From positions 620,001-684,000 of the forward strand of contig CAZPUQ010000001.1 of assembly GCA_964589785.1 (NCBI GenBank): a DNA stretch of 64,000 bases, in the 5' to 3' direction. The translations under genes and the position numbers were made by a program. The stretch comes from JAGVSR01 sp964589785 (GTDB lineage: Bacteria > Pseudomonadota > Alphaproteobacteria > Rhizobiales > Hyphomicrobiaceae). The notes below the pieces were generated by a model. It saw only the letters and a list, made by a program, of their open reading frames with translations, had not been told where the DNA came from and ran no database searches. Below, one piece after another: positions 34,201 through 42,414 of the stretch. The number at the start of each line of letters is the position of its first letter. The stretch's first letter is position 1.

Positions 34201-37200
34201 GGTTACCCTGCCGCAACTTCTCAGCGAGTACGCGACCCCCGACAAGCTCGCACGCCGCCTGGCCGAGCTTGCTCTTCCCGCAGCCAGTTCCGAGATCGAG
34301 GTGGCTGCGAGGCCTGTGATCGTTCCGCGTCCCCGCGATCGGGCAGCGCCCCTCTCCTCCGCGCAACGCCGCCTATGGTTCATGGACCGCCTGGAAGGTC
34401 CCAATGCGACTTTCATCATCCCGCTGGGTGTGCGCTTGCGCGGCAAGCTCGACCGTCGAGCTTTGGAGCTCGCACTCGCGGACATCGTCGTGCGGCACGA
34501 GAGCTTGCGAACGATCTATCCGGAGGAAGGCGGCACGCCGCGCCAGGAGCTCCTCGAAGCCTCAGTGCCATGCTTGACGGTGGCTGCTGTACAGGCTGCC
34601 GACCTGCCCGCCGCTATGGCGGCCGAATGCCGGCGCGGGTTCGAACTGGCATCCGAACCGCCCTTCCGCACTCACCTCTTCGAGCTCAGTCCAGAAGAGC
34701 ATGTTCTGCTGCTTCAGGTGCACCATATCGCCGGCGACGGCTTCTCCTTGATGGCCTTGGCGAAGGACTTGTCTGCGGCCTACGATGCGCGCCGCCAGGG
34801 ATTTGCGCCTGCAATGCCGGCGCTTCCCGTCCAGTACGCAGATTTCGCAGCCTATCAAATGGAGGTGCTCGGGACTGCCGATGAGCCCGACAGCGTCATG
34901 TCGCGTCAGCTCGCGTTCTGGAAAGAGACCCTTAAAGGGATTCCCGAGGAGATTCCGCTGCCGAAGGACCGTTCGCGGCCGCCCCTTGCGAGCTATCGCG
35001 GCGACCGCATTCCGGTGAACATCGATTCAGCGCTGCATAAGCGCCTCGTTGAATGCGCGGCAGACATGAATGGCAGCGTGTTCATGCTCCTGCAGGCGGC
35101 TCTGGCCGCCCTGTTGACGCGGCTCGGCGGCGGGACGGACGTGCCGATCGGCAGTCCGATCGCGGGCCGCACCGATAAATCGCTCGCCGATCTCGTCGGC
35201 TGCTTCGTCAATATGCTTGTTCTCCGGACGGATACGTCCGGCAATCCGAGTTTTCGCGAACTCGTCTCGCGGATCCGGTCCGCCAATCTCGGTGCCTATG
35301 CCAATCAGGAGCTGCCCTTCGAGCGGCTGGTCGAGAGCATCAATCCGGAGCGGTCTCTGGCGCGCCACCCGCTGTTCCAGGTGATGCTCGCGTTCCTGAA
35401 TACGTCCCGCATCGAGTTCAAGATGTCCGGCCTGGCGACGGCGCTGGAGCCCGTGAATACGGGCACCGCGCAATACGACCTGTCGTTCTATTTCAATGAG
35501 CGGCGGGCTCCGAATGGAGCGCCGCAGGGTATCGATGGCGTCCTCGAGTTCAGCACGGATCTGTTTGACAAGACGACGGCCGACCGGATGGCCCGCGCCT
35601 TGGTGCTCCTCGTGGCCGGGGCGGCTGCAACTCCGGATGCGGCAATAGCGGATCTGCCCATTCTGCTGCCGGAAGAGCGAGACACTCTGCTCAGTCTGTG
35701 GAATGCGACGGCGGCCCCTATTCCGCCGGGTGGCATACATGCGCTGTTCGAGCGTCAGGCCGAGCGTACGCCGGGGCGGACGGCGGTGATCTCAGGTTCA
35801 ATCCGGCTCACATACGCCGATTTGGAGCAGCGGGCCAACCGGATCGCACGGACGCTTCGTTCCCGTGGCATCGAGCGCGGCGGGCGCGTCGGCGTGTGCC
35901 TGGAGCGCAGCGGCGACTTGCCGGCGGTGCTCCTCGGCATTTTGAAGGCTGGCGCGTGCTATGTCCCGCTCGATCCTGCATTTCCGGAGGAGCGGCTCGT
36001 GTTCATGGCCGGGGACGCCGAGCTGACATGTGCGGTCTCGACAAGCAAGTTGGCGGAGCTGATCAACCTGCCGCGGGAGCACCTGCTGCTTCTCGACGCC
36101 GATGCGGCGCTCATCGGGTCGGCATCTCCAGAGCCGCTTTGCGCCGATGACGGCGCAGCGCAAGAGAACGATCCCGCTTACATTCTCTACACCTCTGGTT
36201 CGACCGGAAAGCCAAAGGGTGTCGTGGTCCCCCATCGGGCGGTCGTTAACTTCCTGGCGAGCATGGCACGTGAGCCGGGATTGGGAGCGGACGACATCCT
36301 GCTCGCGGTGACGACACTTTCGTTCGACATCGCCGTTCTCGAGCTCTATTTGCCGCTGACCGTCGGCGCGGCGGTCGTGATCGCGGATCGCGAGGAGGCG
36401 GCCGACGGGGAGGCGCTGCGCCGCCTTCTCGAGGCGAGCGGCACGACGGTCATGCAGGCGACCCCCGCCTCGTGGCGCATGCTCAATGCCGCGGGCTGGC
36501 GCGCACGACGCGGTTTCAAGGCCCTTGTCGGCGGCGAAGCCCTCCCCAAGGATCTCGCAGACGAGCTCATCGAGCGTGGGGTCGAGCTGTGGAACATGTA
36601 TGGCCCGACCGAGACGACGGTCTGGTCGACGTGCGCCCACGTCCGCGACACCAATGCCGGTATCTCGATCGGCAAGCCCATCGCTAACACCGAGATATTC
36701 ATTCTGGATGAAAATCGCAATCTGTGCCCCATTGGTGTTCCGGGCGAACTCTGCATCAGCGGGGCGGGCGTTTCGCAAGGCTACTGGAAGCTCCCGGAGC
36801 TGACGGCCGAGCGGTTCATTCCAAATCCTCTCGGCACGGGAGGCCGCACGCTCTATCGCACGGGCGACCGCGCGCGGTGGCGTGTGGATGGTACGCTCGA
36901 GCACATGGGACGCCAGGACGACCAGGTGAAAGTGCGCGGCTTCCGCATTGAGCTTGGCGAAATCGAGACTGTTCTGTCCGCCCACCCGGACGTGCGCCAG
37001 GCCGCAGTGCGGCTGCTGCAGGTCGGCCCCGATGACGTTCGCATTATCGCATACTACGTCCCGGTCAGAGCAGGCCTGGTCGCGACCAGCAGTCTTCGAA
37101 AGCACATGCGCGGCCGGCTGCCCGATTACATGATCCCGCAGTCCTTCTTGACCATCGACGAGATCCCGCTGACGCCCAACGGCAAGGTCGACCGTCGGCG

Positions 37201-37579
37201 GTTGCCGGCGCCGGTTGTTTCTGAAAGCCGTTCGCGGGCTTCCGGGCCTCTGTCGGATCCGGTCGAGATCGCTATCGCCAAGATATGGACCGATCTCATC
37301 GGACCGACCCGCCCGCTTGCGGCATCCGACCGCTTCTTTGAAATGGGAGGCCACTCGCTTCTGGCGCTGCAGGCCCTGAAGCGCATGGAAGGCGCAACGG
37401 GCGTGAAGCTCGACTTGCGCACGCTGTTCCAGGAGAATCTCGAAGAGATCGCCGGCCGCTGCCGACCCACGGGGAAGGCGAGGACGGTCGAAGAAGCCCC
37501 GCGCGAGAAGGGCTCGCCGAAACCGCTTTTCAACTTTCTGCGGCTGCTGAGGCCGAGTGCCGACGAACCCAGAGTGTGA
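31283..37579 (+). CDS. Hybrid PKS-NRPS, KS-AT-ACP-C-A-PCP
   Basis: A 2098-residue assembly-line enzyme. Ketosynthase: about 10-440, triad Cys183, His319, His359. Acyltransferase: about 535-815, GHS at 628-630 and HAFH at 725-728, which predicts malonyl-CoA. ACP: about 920-995, LGLDSL with Ser956. Condensation: about 1018-1460, HHIAGDG at 1147-1153. Adenylation: about 1480-1980, YTSGSTGKPKG, YGPTETT, NGKVD with Lys1968. PCP: about 1990-2062, GGHSLLAL with Ser2025. My alignment to GrsA gives the specificity code D-I-L-Q-L-G-M-V-W-K, close to glycine-type codes. There is no KR, DH, ER, thioesterase or reductase; only 35 residues follow the PCP. One round would give a beta-ketoacyl-glycine thioester needing release in trans. 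It lies in an EPS locus. Confidence 0.97.
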   Translation: MASLPENQDGGIAIVGMALRFPGARTVDEFWSNLVNGVDSISHFSDDELEPSLYESSAVRAGANYVRARGIIDDIDKFDAAFFRFTPKDAAGIDPQHRLFLEIAWAALEHAGCNPATYPGSIGVWAGMDPSTYLWENVLPHRQMIDQSGIFPVILNNDKDYLATRASYKLDLRGPSVSLQTACSTGLVVVHHAFHALLSYQCDVALAGVSSVSVPQKRGYVYQEGAIGSRDGRCRPFDAEASGTVFSDGVGVVVLKRLADAIADGDTVYAVIKGSAINNDGSRKAGFSAPSIDGQAEAIAMAQALAGVPPETVTYVEAHGTATPLGDPIEIAALTKAFRAGTEKTGYCAIGSVKGNIGHLDSAAGIAGLIKAALALHHKKIPASLHFSAPNPQIDFAASPFVVNTALSEWREKQVPRRAGVSSFGIGGTNAHAVLQEAPPAKPTKSSRAEQLLVLSAKSAEALDEAAARLARHLRAHPDVALHDVAHTLQEGRQAFPHRLAVVARTTEEAVAALEARGGARAIKGVASQGEVSVAFTFPGQGSQHIGMAAGLYENEPVFRRAFDASADAFTPHIGLDIRDLVFPAVHDERAEQRLSETMNTQPVMFAVEYALAQLLMSWGIVPRGMIGHSVGEYAAACLAGVLSLNDLGVIAARARLMQQQPRGAMMAVRLGAAALEPMLGTEISIAGYNAPELVVVSGPTEAIDDLHRRLADRGIGCKMLATSHAFHSPMMDGAVEPFRQALGKVDFREPRLDWISCLTGDWVTRDEAVSPDYWTEQMRRAVRFSDGVERLLKTDGTVLVEVGPGTSLTTLVRLHCGRSQSHRAVATLGNEHDRDVRSVLDAVGRLWVQGLKVDWAALRSHEPRRHVPLPTYAFERKRHWMDPAGLAVVETGADGRQGPEMPAVPADASCPQPASGSSNDNAIEGRLLALLCNISGIPANEIVGSASFLELGLDSLLLTQLVVAMEGQFGVEVTLPQLLSEYATPDKLARRLAELALPAASSEIEVAARPVIVPRPRDRAAPLSSAQRRLWFMDRLEGPNATFIIPLGVRLRGKLDRRALELALADIVVRHESLRTIYPEEGGTPRQELLEASVPCLTVAAVQAADLPAAMAAECRRGFELASEPPFRTHLFELSPEEHVLLLQVHHIAGDGFSLMALAKDLSAAYDARRQGFAPAMPALPVQYADFAAYQMEVLGTADEPDSVMSRQLAFWKETLKGIPEEIPLPKDRSRPPLASYRGDRIPVNIDSALHKRLVECAADMNGSVFMLLQAALAALLTRLGGGTDVPIGSPIAGRTDKSLADLVGCFVNMLVLRTDTSGNPSFRELVSRIRSANLGAYANQELPFERLVESINPERSLARHPLFQVMLAFLNTSRIEFKMSGLATALEPVNTGTAQYDLSFYFNERRAPNGAPQGIDGVLEFSTDLFDKTTADRMARALVLLVAGAAATPDAAIADLPILLPEERDTLLSLWNATAAPIPPGGIHALFERQAERTPGRTAVISGSIRLTYADLEQRANRIARTLRSRGIERGGRVGVCLERSGDLPAVLLGILKAGACYVPLDPAFPEERLVFMAGDAELTCAVSTSKLAELINLPREHLLLLDADAALIGSASPEPLCADDGAAQENDPAYILYTSGSTGKPKGVVVPHRAVVNFLASMAREPGLGADDILLAVTTLSFDIAVLELYLPLTVGAAVVIADREEAADGEALRRLLEASGTTVMQATPASWRMLNAAGWRARRGFKALVGGEALPKDLADELIERGVELWNMYGPTETTVWSTCAHVRDTNAGISIGKPIANTEIFILDENRNLCPIGVPGELCISGAGVSQGYWKLPELTAERFIPNPLGTGGRTLYRTGDRARWRVDGTLEHMGRQDDQVKVRGFRIELGEIETVLSAHPDVRQAAVRLLQVGPDDVRIIAYYVPVRAGLVATSSLRKHMRGRLPDYMIPQSFLTIDEIPLTPNGKVDRRRLPAPVVSESRSRASGPLSDPVEIAIAKIWTDLIGPTRPLAASDRFFEMGGHSLLALQALKRMEGATGVKLDLRTLFQENLEEIAGRCRPTGKARTVEEAPREKGSPKPLFNFLRLLRPSADEPRV

Positions 37580-37745
37580 TCAGGAGACCAGGCGCCCATT
37601 ACCGATCCGACACTGTTCCGGGACGATTAAGCATTCTGCCGACAAGAGCTTCGCCATGGGCGTGACGACGCCTAAGGGAGGCCGTGCGTCGGCATCGTAA
37701 CAGGTGCGCGCGGCAAAGGGTGGCCATAAGCGCAGGTTTGACCGA

Positions 37746-38510
37746 ATGGCGGAAGCAGTCATCGAGCCGTTCTTCTTCGGGGCGGCACCGCATCCAATCT
37801 TCGGAACGTTCCATCCGTCGCGCGAGGGCTCGGCCCGAGCCTTGACGCTCATCTGCCCGCCTCTTTTCTCCGATTATATTCGGACCCATTTTGTCCTGCG
37901 CCAACTGGCCATTGCGCTTTCCGCACGGGGACATGATGTGCTGCGGATCGACTACCGGGGCACCGGCGATTCGTTTGGGGATCTGAGCGACCTGTGCGTC
38001 TCCGATTGGATTTGCGACATCGGTCTTGCTCTCCGGGAAGGGCTCGCTCTATCGGGCAACTCGACGGTGCGCGTCGCCGGCGTCCGGGCCGGCGCGCTTT
38101 TGGCCGCAAAGGCGCTGTCGCAGCAGGGAACGATCGATCGCTTCGTCTTCTGGGATCCTGTAGCGGACGGACGGGAGCACTTGGGTGAGCTCGGCCGCAT
38201 ACGGCAGACGATGCTCGGACGTACGCTCGTCAGTCCGGCCGACCGCGCGCAGGCAGAGCAGGAGTACGCGGGCTACCGGCTTTCCGGCGTTATGATTGAG
38301 GAGATCGAGACGCTGTCACGCGAAATCTACGCAGCGATCCCGAAGAACAGGCTCTACCTCGTGGAGACGACTGGAGATCGCACGTCGGCCATTGAGGGCC
38401 ATGAGCGGCACCACGTTGCATGCAACTGCGACTGGAGCACGGAATCGGAAGATCAGCTTCTCGCGAAGCCGGTACTGGAGCGCCTGGTATCATGCTTGAC
38501 CACGCCGTGA
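37746..38510 (+). CDS. Alpha/beta-hydrolase-fold protein lacking the nucleophilic Ser (hydr2-like)
   Basis: A 254-residue protein with the alpha/beta-hydrolase layout: LTLICPPLFSDYIRTHFVLRQLAIALSARGHDVLRIDYRGTG split over strands 3-4, an elbow strand VRVAGVRAGALLAA, a later FVFWDPV strand and a C-terminal His region. The elbow reads G-V-R-A-G (112-116), so Arg114 replaces the nucleophile. This resembles exosortase-A-associated hydrolase 2 (TIGR03101), which as I recall also has a G-x-R-x-G elbow. ATG 37746 is chosen by family start; the frame opens earlier. It ends inside the next hydrolase gene (19-bp overlap). It could be a non-catalytic partner or an acyl-binding protein in product release. 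Confidence 0.75.
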   Translation: MAEAVIEPFFFGAAPHPIFGTFHPSREGSARALTLICPPLFSDYIRTHFVLRQLAIALSARGHDVLRIDYRGTGDSFGDLSDLCVSDWICDIGLALREGLALSGNSTVRVAGVRAGALLAAKALSQQGTIDRFVFWDPVADGREHLGELGRIRQTMLGRTLVSPADRAQAEQEYAGYRLSGVMIEEIETLSREIYAAIPKNRLYLVETTGDRTSAIEGHERHHVACNCDWSTESEDQLLAKPVLERLVSCLTTP

Positions 38511-39400
38511 ACGTACGGCACCCCGCGCGGACGGTCGCGGACGTAACGGAGGAGCCGCTGCAATTCGGCGACGGCGGCCGCGTCTTTGGCATCCTGACGT
38601 TGCCGCCGGGCGGCATCGCGGTCGCACAAAGACGGCCGGTCTTCGTGTTTCTCAACGCGGGCGTACTACATCGCGTCGGGCCGCTGCGCATGTATGTGCG
38701 GCTTGCGCGGGCGCTGGCCGGCCGCGGCTTCGCCGCGCTTCGTGTTGATCTGTCCGGAACCGGCGACAGCCCCCCGCGGTCCGGTTTGACTTACCGGGAA
38801 TCGGTTGCCGCCGATTTTTCCGCGATCGAAGACGTGCTGGAAGCTCGTCTCGGTCGCGGCGATCTCATTGTCATCGGTCTGTGCTCGGCTGCCGACAACG
38901 CCATCCGCCTGGCGCCGCGTCATCCGCGAATCGTCGGCATGGTTCTTCTCGATCCAATCTGCTTCGAGGAGCCCGGCTTCCGCCGCCGGGCGCTCACGGA
39001 CCTCTTGATCGAGAAGCTGTCGCATCCGCTGCACAGTCTACGCGTCCTGCAGCGGCAGGCGGCAAAGTTCATCAAGGGCAAGCGCCGGATCAATCCCCTG
39101 TCTCTGCGCGACCTTCCGGATGCTGATCAGATGCGCGACGCCTTTCGGACAATTCGCCAGCGTGGCGGGCACGCGCTCTCGATTTTCACGAGCTACGCGA
39201 CGCTCTACTACAACCGCCACGGCCAGCTCGGGCGGGTTCTAGACGTCGAGGGGTACGATGCAGCGGCCACGGAGCTTTTTTGGCCTGACGTCGAGCACAC
39301 TTACATGCTCGACGTGCATCGCCGGCGCCTGATCGATGCCGTCGTCGCCTGGGCCGACGAACATTTCGCGGCGGGCACCGTGACTGCCGGTGGTGATTGA
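38492..39400 (+). CDS. Alpha/beta hydrolase with Cys in the nucleophile elbow (hydr1-like)
   Basis: A 302-residue alpha/beta hydrolase. After a strand with FVFLNAGVLHRVGPLRMYVRLARALAGRGF comes ALRVDLSGTGDSP, then the elbow LIVIGLCSAADNAIRLA, where Cys131 takes the nucleophile position, as in dienelactone hydrolase. A late catalytic-acid strand and the His in WPDVEHTYML complete a possible triad. The pattern resembles exosortase-A-associated hydrolase 1 (TIGR03100). The ATG at 38492 lies inside the preceding gene (19-bp overlap), so the two are coupled. As no thioesterase is fused to the PKS-NRPS, this is the best local candidate for releasing or transferring its product. Confidence 0.78.
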   Translation: MLDHAVNVRHPARTVADVTEEPLQFGDGGRVFGILTLPPGGIAVAQRRPVFVFLNAGVLHRVGPLRMYVRLARALAGRGFAALRVDLSGTGDSPPRSGLTYRESVAADFSAIEDVLEARLGRGDLIVIGLCSAADNAIRLAPRHPRIVGMVLLDPICFEEPGFRRRALTDLLIEKLSHPLHSLRVLQRQAAKFIKGKRRINPLSLRDLPDADQMRDAFRTIRQRGGHALSIFTSYATLYYNRHGQLGRVLDVEGYDAAATELFWPDVEHTYMLDVHRRRLIDAVVAWADEHFAAGTVTAGGD

Positions 39401-39573
39401 CGGCAGTCCGTGTGCGGTTGAACACAGGTCGTCATTTTTCCGGTGTCGAAGGCCGATAACCATGCGGTCAGATCGTTGTGCACGCGACCGGCGCTTGACC
39501 GAGAATGCGACCTCATCCGTACGCCTGTCCGAGACCAGGATATTTTTTAGGTTTGATTGGGAAGACTTGCACG

Positions 39574-41043
39574 ATGGGCTCGCAGCGGAAGCAGACCTTC
39601 GTCCACGTTTGCGGGGCGCTGGCTCCCTACACCCATCGTCTGTTTGAAGCGGTGCCGGCAGCGAAGGACATCGATCTTCACGTGCTGAGCTGCACGGATC
39701 GCGAGCCGCATCGGCAGTCGGAGGTTTCCGTACCGAAGAGCTACACCTTCAAGACGATTCCAGGCCGTCGCCATCACGCAAGCGAGCTGTCAAACATCTA
39801 TTTCAATCCTATGGTCCTGCGCGAACTGTGGCGTTTGCGTCCGGACGCCATTTCCGTCGGCGGGCTGTCGCCGACGACTCTGCTTGCAATCCTCTACGCC
39901 ATCGTCACGCGCACACCGTGGCACCTGGGGGTCGCTGGAGCGCTCGCGAACGATCACGGATCCCACTCGCTCGTCCACCGGACGGTGCTGCAGAAACTCC
40001 CGGCCCCGATCCTCTCGGGCAGCATGAAAGCGCTGCAGGCGACCGGTGCGCACAATTTGTTCGCGCCGCGCTACAGGGGGCTCGGCGCAATCTTCATGAT
40101 GCACCGCGTCGACCCTGTCGAACCGCCGCGTGAGGCCTTCGCGCCGCATCGCCATCTCTCCGTCACGCCGGATTTCCTGCGCCGGGTGATCCAGCTCGTT
40201 CGGGGGCTCGGATACGAGACGATCTCGCTGGACGAGGTTCCGGAAAGGATCGCAAGGCCGTCCAGACGGCCGTTCGCGGTTTTCACGCTCGACGACGGCT
40301 ATCGCGACAACCTCCGTCACGCCTATCCGGTTTTCAGAGCGGAGAACGTGCCGTTCACGATCTTCGTGCCGAGCACCTGGCCGGACGGGCGGGGTGAGCT
40401 CTGGTGGCGCGCGATCGAAGAGGTCGTTGCCAGGTCGGAGGTCGTCCGGCCCATGATCGCCGGCCTTCCTGCCGCGATGTCCGCGCACACGGTTCGGGAC
40501 AAGTATCACGCCTTCGACAAGATCCGGAGCGCTTTGGTTCTTTTGGAAGAGCCAGCGAAATATGCCCACGTCCGCTCGCTGGCGGAACGGCATGGCGTCG
40601 ACATCGAAGCGATCTGCCGCTGCGAAATCATGTCGTGGACCGAGATCAAGGAGCTGGCAAAGGATCCGCTCGTTACCATCGGCGCGCATACGCGCACGCA
40701 CGCGGCGCTCTCCTGTCTCGACGCAGCGGCACTGGAAAAGGAAATCGCCGGCAGCCGCCACGAGATCGAGGCGGTTCTCGGCAGGCCGTGCCGGCACTTT
40801 GCCTTCCCCTACGGAGCAGCGGAATTTGCCGGTCCCCGCGAGTTCGCCGCCGCTGCCCGGGCCGGCTTCATGACGGCGGTCACAGGACGCCGCGGACTGC
40901 TCTATGGCGAGCACGCACAGCGACTGGCATCGCTGCCTCGCATCGCACTGGAAGGCAATCTGCAGGACGAGACATTGATCGAGATCCAACTGTCGGGTGT
41001 GCCTTTCGCGCTCCGCAACGGCCTACGACACCAGGTGGCCTAA
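39574..41043 (+). CDS. Fusion of a partial GT-B-like domain with a polysaccharide deacetylase
   Basis: A 489-residue protein. Residues 1 to about 150 look like the N-terminal half of a GT4-type glycosyltransferase: TFVHVCGALAPYTHRLFEAV, a VSVPKSYTFKTIPGRRHHAS segment, LRPDAISVGGLSP and TPWHLGVAG. There is no C-terminal nucleotide-sugar domain. From about 150 to the end it is a CE4-type deacetylase closely parallel to the one at 8161-9231: FTLDDGYRDN (237-246), VTIGAHTRTHAALS, HFAFPYG and the same ending (SGVPFALRN). The metal ligands and catalytic Asp are in place. It lies downstream of the PKS-NRPS and could free an amine on an EPS sugar. Its end overlaps the convergent GT4 gene by 21 bp. 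Confidence 0.85.
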   Translation: MGSQRKQTFVHVCGALAPYTHRLFEAVPAAKDIDLHVLSCTDREPHRQSEVSVPKSYTFKTIPGRRHHASELSNIYFNPMVLRELWRLRPDAISVGGLSPTTLLAILYAIVTRTPWHLGVAGALANDHGSHSLVHRTVLQKLPAPILSGSMKALQATGAHNLFAPRYRGLGAIFMMHRVDPVEPPREAFAPHRHLSVTPDFLRRVIQLVRGLGYETISLDEVPERIARPSRRPFAVFTLDDGYRDNLRHAYPVFRAENVPFTIFVPSTWPDGRGELWWRAIEEVVARSEVVRPMIAGLPAAMSAHTVRDKYHAFDKIRSALVLLEEPAKYAHVRSLAERHGVDIEAICRCEIMSWTEIKELAKDPLVTIGAHTRTHAALSCLDAAALEKEIAGSRHEIEAVLGRPCRHFAFPYGAAEFAGPREFAAAARAGFMTAVTGRRGLLYGEHAQRLASLPRIALEGNLQDETLIEIQLSGVPFALRNGLRHQVA

Positions 41044-42186
41044 CGCCTCTGTCTGAGTGGCCTGCAGAGGCGGCGCTTCCAGGATCGCTCGGCATCGCCG
41101 GATGTAGTCCGTCTCGGTGTACGTCTCGAGATATCGCTCCCGCGCTTTCGCCTGATGCGCCGCCAGATAGGCGCGATCGGCGGCGTAGCGGCGAAGCATG
41201 CGCGTAACGAACGCCTCGAACGGCTCGCCCGCGCTTGACGCAACGAAGACGTTGTCCTTCAGCCCCGCGCCGAGGATCTCGCTGATCCCGCCGGTGTCCA
41301 TGACGATGGGAGCGACACTGTACGCGAGCGCCTCGATGAGCACGAGAGGCGCGTGATCGTGGAGCGACGGGTAGAGAAGAACATCCAGGCTACGCAGAAA
41401 GCGGTCTTTCTCGGCGCCGAACTTTCCGTCTTCCACTGATACGGCGCCCTGAAGTCCCAGGTTGTCGATCCGCGACTCGATCTCCTCTTTGGAAAGGAAC
41501 GGCGTCGATGGCCCCGCGATGATCGCCTCGAACGGAACGTCTGCGGCGTGCGCGGCGGCCAGTGCCTCAACGAACCGCAGAGCGCCTTTGCGAGGATCGA
41601 GATTCGCGAGATAGCCGACGCGGATCTTCCGCCCGACGTCGCGGCTCGGGCTTGGCCCCGGATCCGGCACGGAATTGGGCAGCAGGCGGACATGCGCGAA
41701 AAGGCCAGATTTCAGCGCCGTTTCGGCGGCTTTGGATGTGCACGCAATGAGTTCGGTCCCTGCCAGCAACTTGCGGCAGAGGCGGGCCTTCGGCGAACTG
41801 TCCGCAATGAGCTTCTCCAGCCCTTCCCCATGGAGGTGCACCAGCGTTCGCTCGCTGACTCCCTTGGCCGCGCCGGCCAGCAGCGCGTCGCGGAGCGCAG
41901 CATGCGTCCACGGCGCCAGGGTCACGTAGGAAAGTCGCGGGTGCGGTCGCCTCCATCCATCCGCGGCGAGACCGAGAAGGAGGCTTCCGAATTCCAGATA
42001 CTTTCTCAATGTTCTGCGGTTGACGTCCTGCAGGTTGCTCGAACCGCCAAGCCAGCGGTGCTCGACCTTCCACCTGCGATCCAAAGCAACGATATCGCGA
42101 ACATGCTGCGTCGTGACCGTCACGCCGTGGACGGGAGGCGGAAGCTGAGCAAGAAGAAGAAAGCGGCGGGGTTGGACGTCGGTCAT
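41023..42186 (-). CDS. Glycosyltransferase family 4
   Basis: A 387-residue GT-B fold glycosyltransferase. It opens with RRFLLLAQLPPPVHGVTVTTQHV, the typical GT4 N-terminal loop. The acceptor-domain end carries LIACTSKAAETALKSG, and the donor domain has IRVGYLANLDPRKGALRFVEAL and YPSLHDHAPLVLIEALAYSVAPIVMDTGGISEIL with the expected E-x7 spacing. The ATG at 42186 is chosen; the frame opens 36 bp earlier. It is the only minus-strand gene in the central block: convergent with the deacetylase fusion and divergent from the flippase. It should add one EPS repeat-unit sugar; which sugar is unknown. Confidence 0.9.
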   Translation of the reverse strand: MTDVQPRRFLLLAQLPPPVHGVTVTTQHVRDIVALDRRWKVEHRWLGGSSNLQDVNRRTLRKYLEFGSLLLGLAADGWRRPHPRLSYVTLAPWTHAALRDALLAGAAKGVSERTLVHLHGEGLEKLIADSSPKARLCRKLLAGTELIACTSKAAETALKSGLFAHVRLLPNSVPDPGPSPSRDVGRKIRVGYLANLDPRKGALRFVEALAAAHAADVPFEAIIAGPSTPFLSKEEIESRIDNLGLQGAVSVEDGKFGAEKDRFLRSLDVLLYPSLHDHAPLVLIEALAYSVAPIVMDTGGISEILGAGLKDNVFVASSAGEPFEAFVTRMLRRYAADRAYLAAHQAKARERYLETYTETDYIRRCRAILEAPPLQATQTEALGHLVS

Positions 42187-42294
42187 TTGGCAATTATTGT
42201 TTGGCGTGCGTTGTCGCACCACATCGGAGCAGCGCGATATTAAAAGTCGTCCTGGTTTGACGCCAAAGCGCCGTCCATCGGTAGCCTAAACGAC

Positions 42295-42336
42295 TCCGGA
42301 CGATATTCCGGAACGAGGGACCAGATTAACTATCCC
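42295..42336. promoter_or_regulatory. TCCGGA inverted pair and TTAACTATCC element upstream of the flippase
   Basis: Two TCCGGA hexamers (42295-42300 and 42307-42312, each self-palindromic) lie 6 bp apart. They are followed at 42326-42335 by TTAACTATCC, a 10-mer that recurs at 50951-50960 upstream of the epimerase gene. Both lie in the 228-bp divergent gap between the GT4 gene and wzx and may be shared control sites. Confidence 0.3.
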
Positions 42337-42414
42337 TATAAACAGCAAGGGCTGTACAAACGCGCAGAGATTATTCTGTGCACGCTGCGACATTCACCGC
42401 GAAAGGCTTTCAAC

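Noticed and set aside
37470..37579. A terminal thioesterase or reductase domain on the PKS-NRPS
   Set aside because: Only about 35 residues follow the last PCP, too few for any release domain, and they carry no GxSxG or Rossmann motif.
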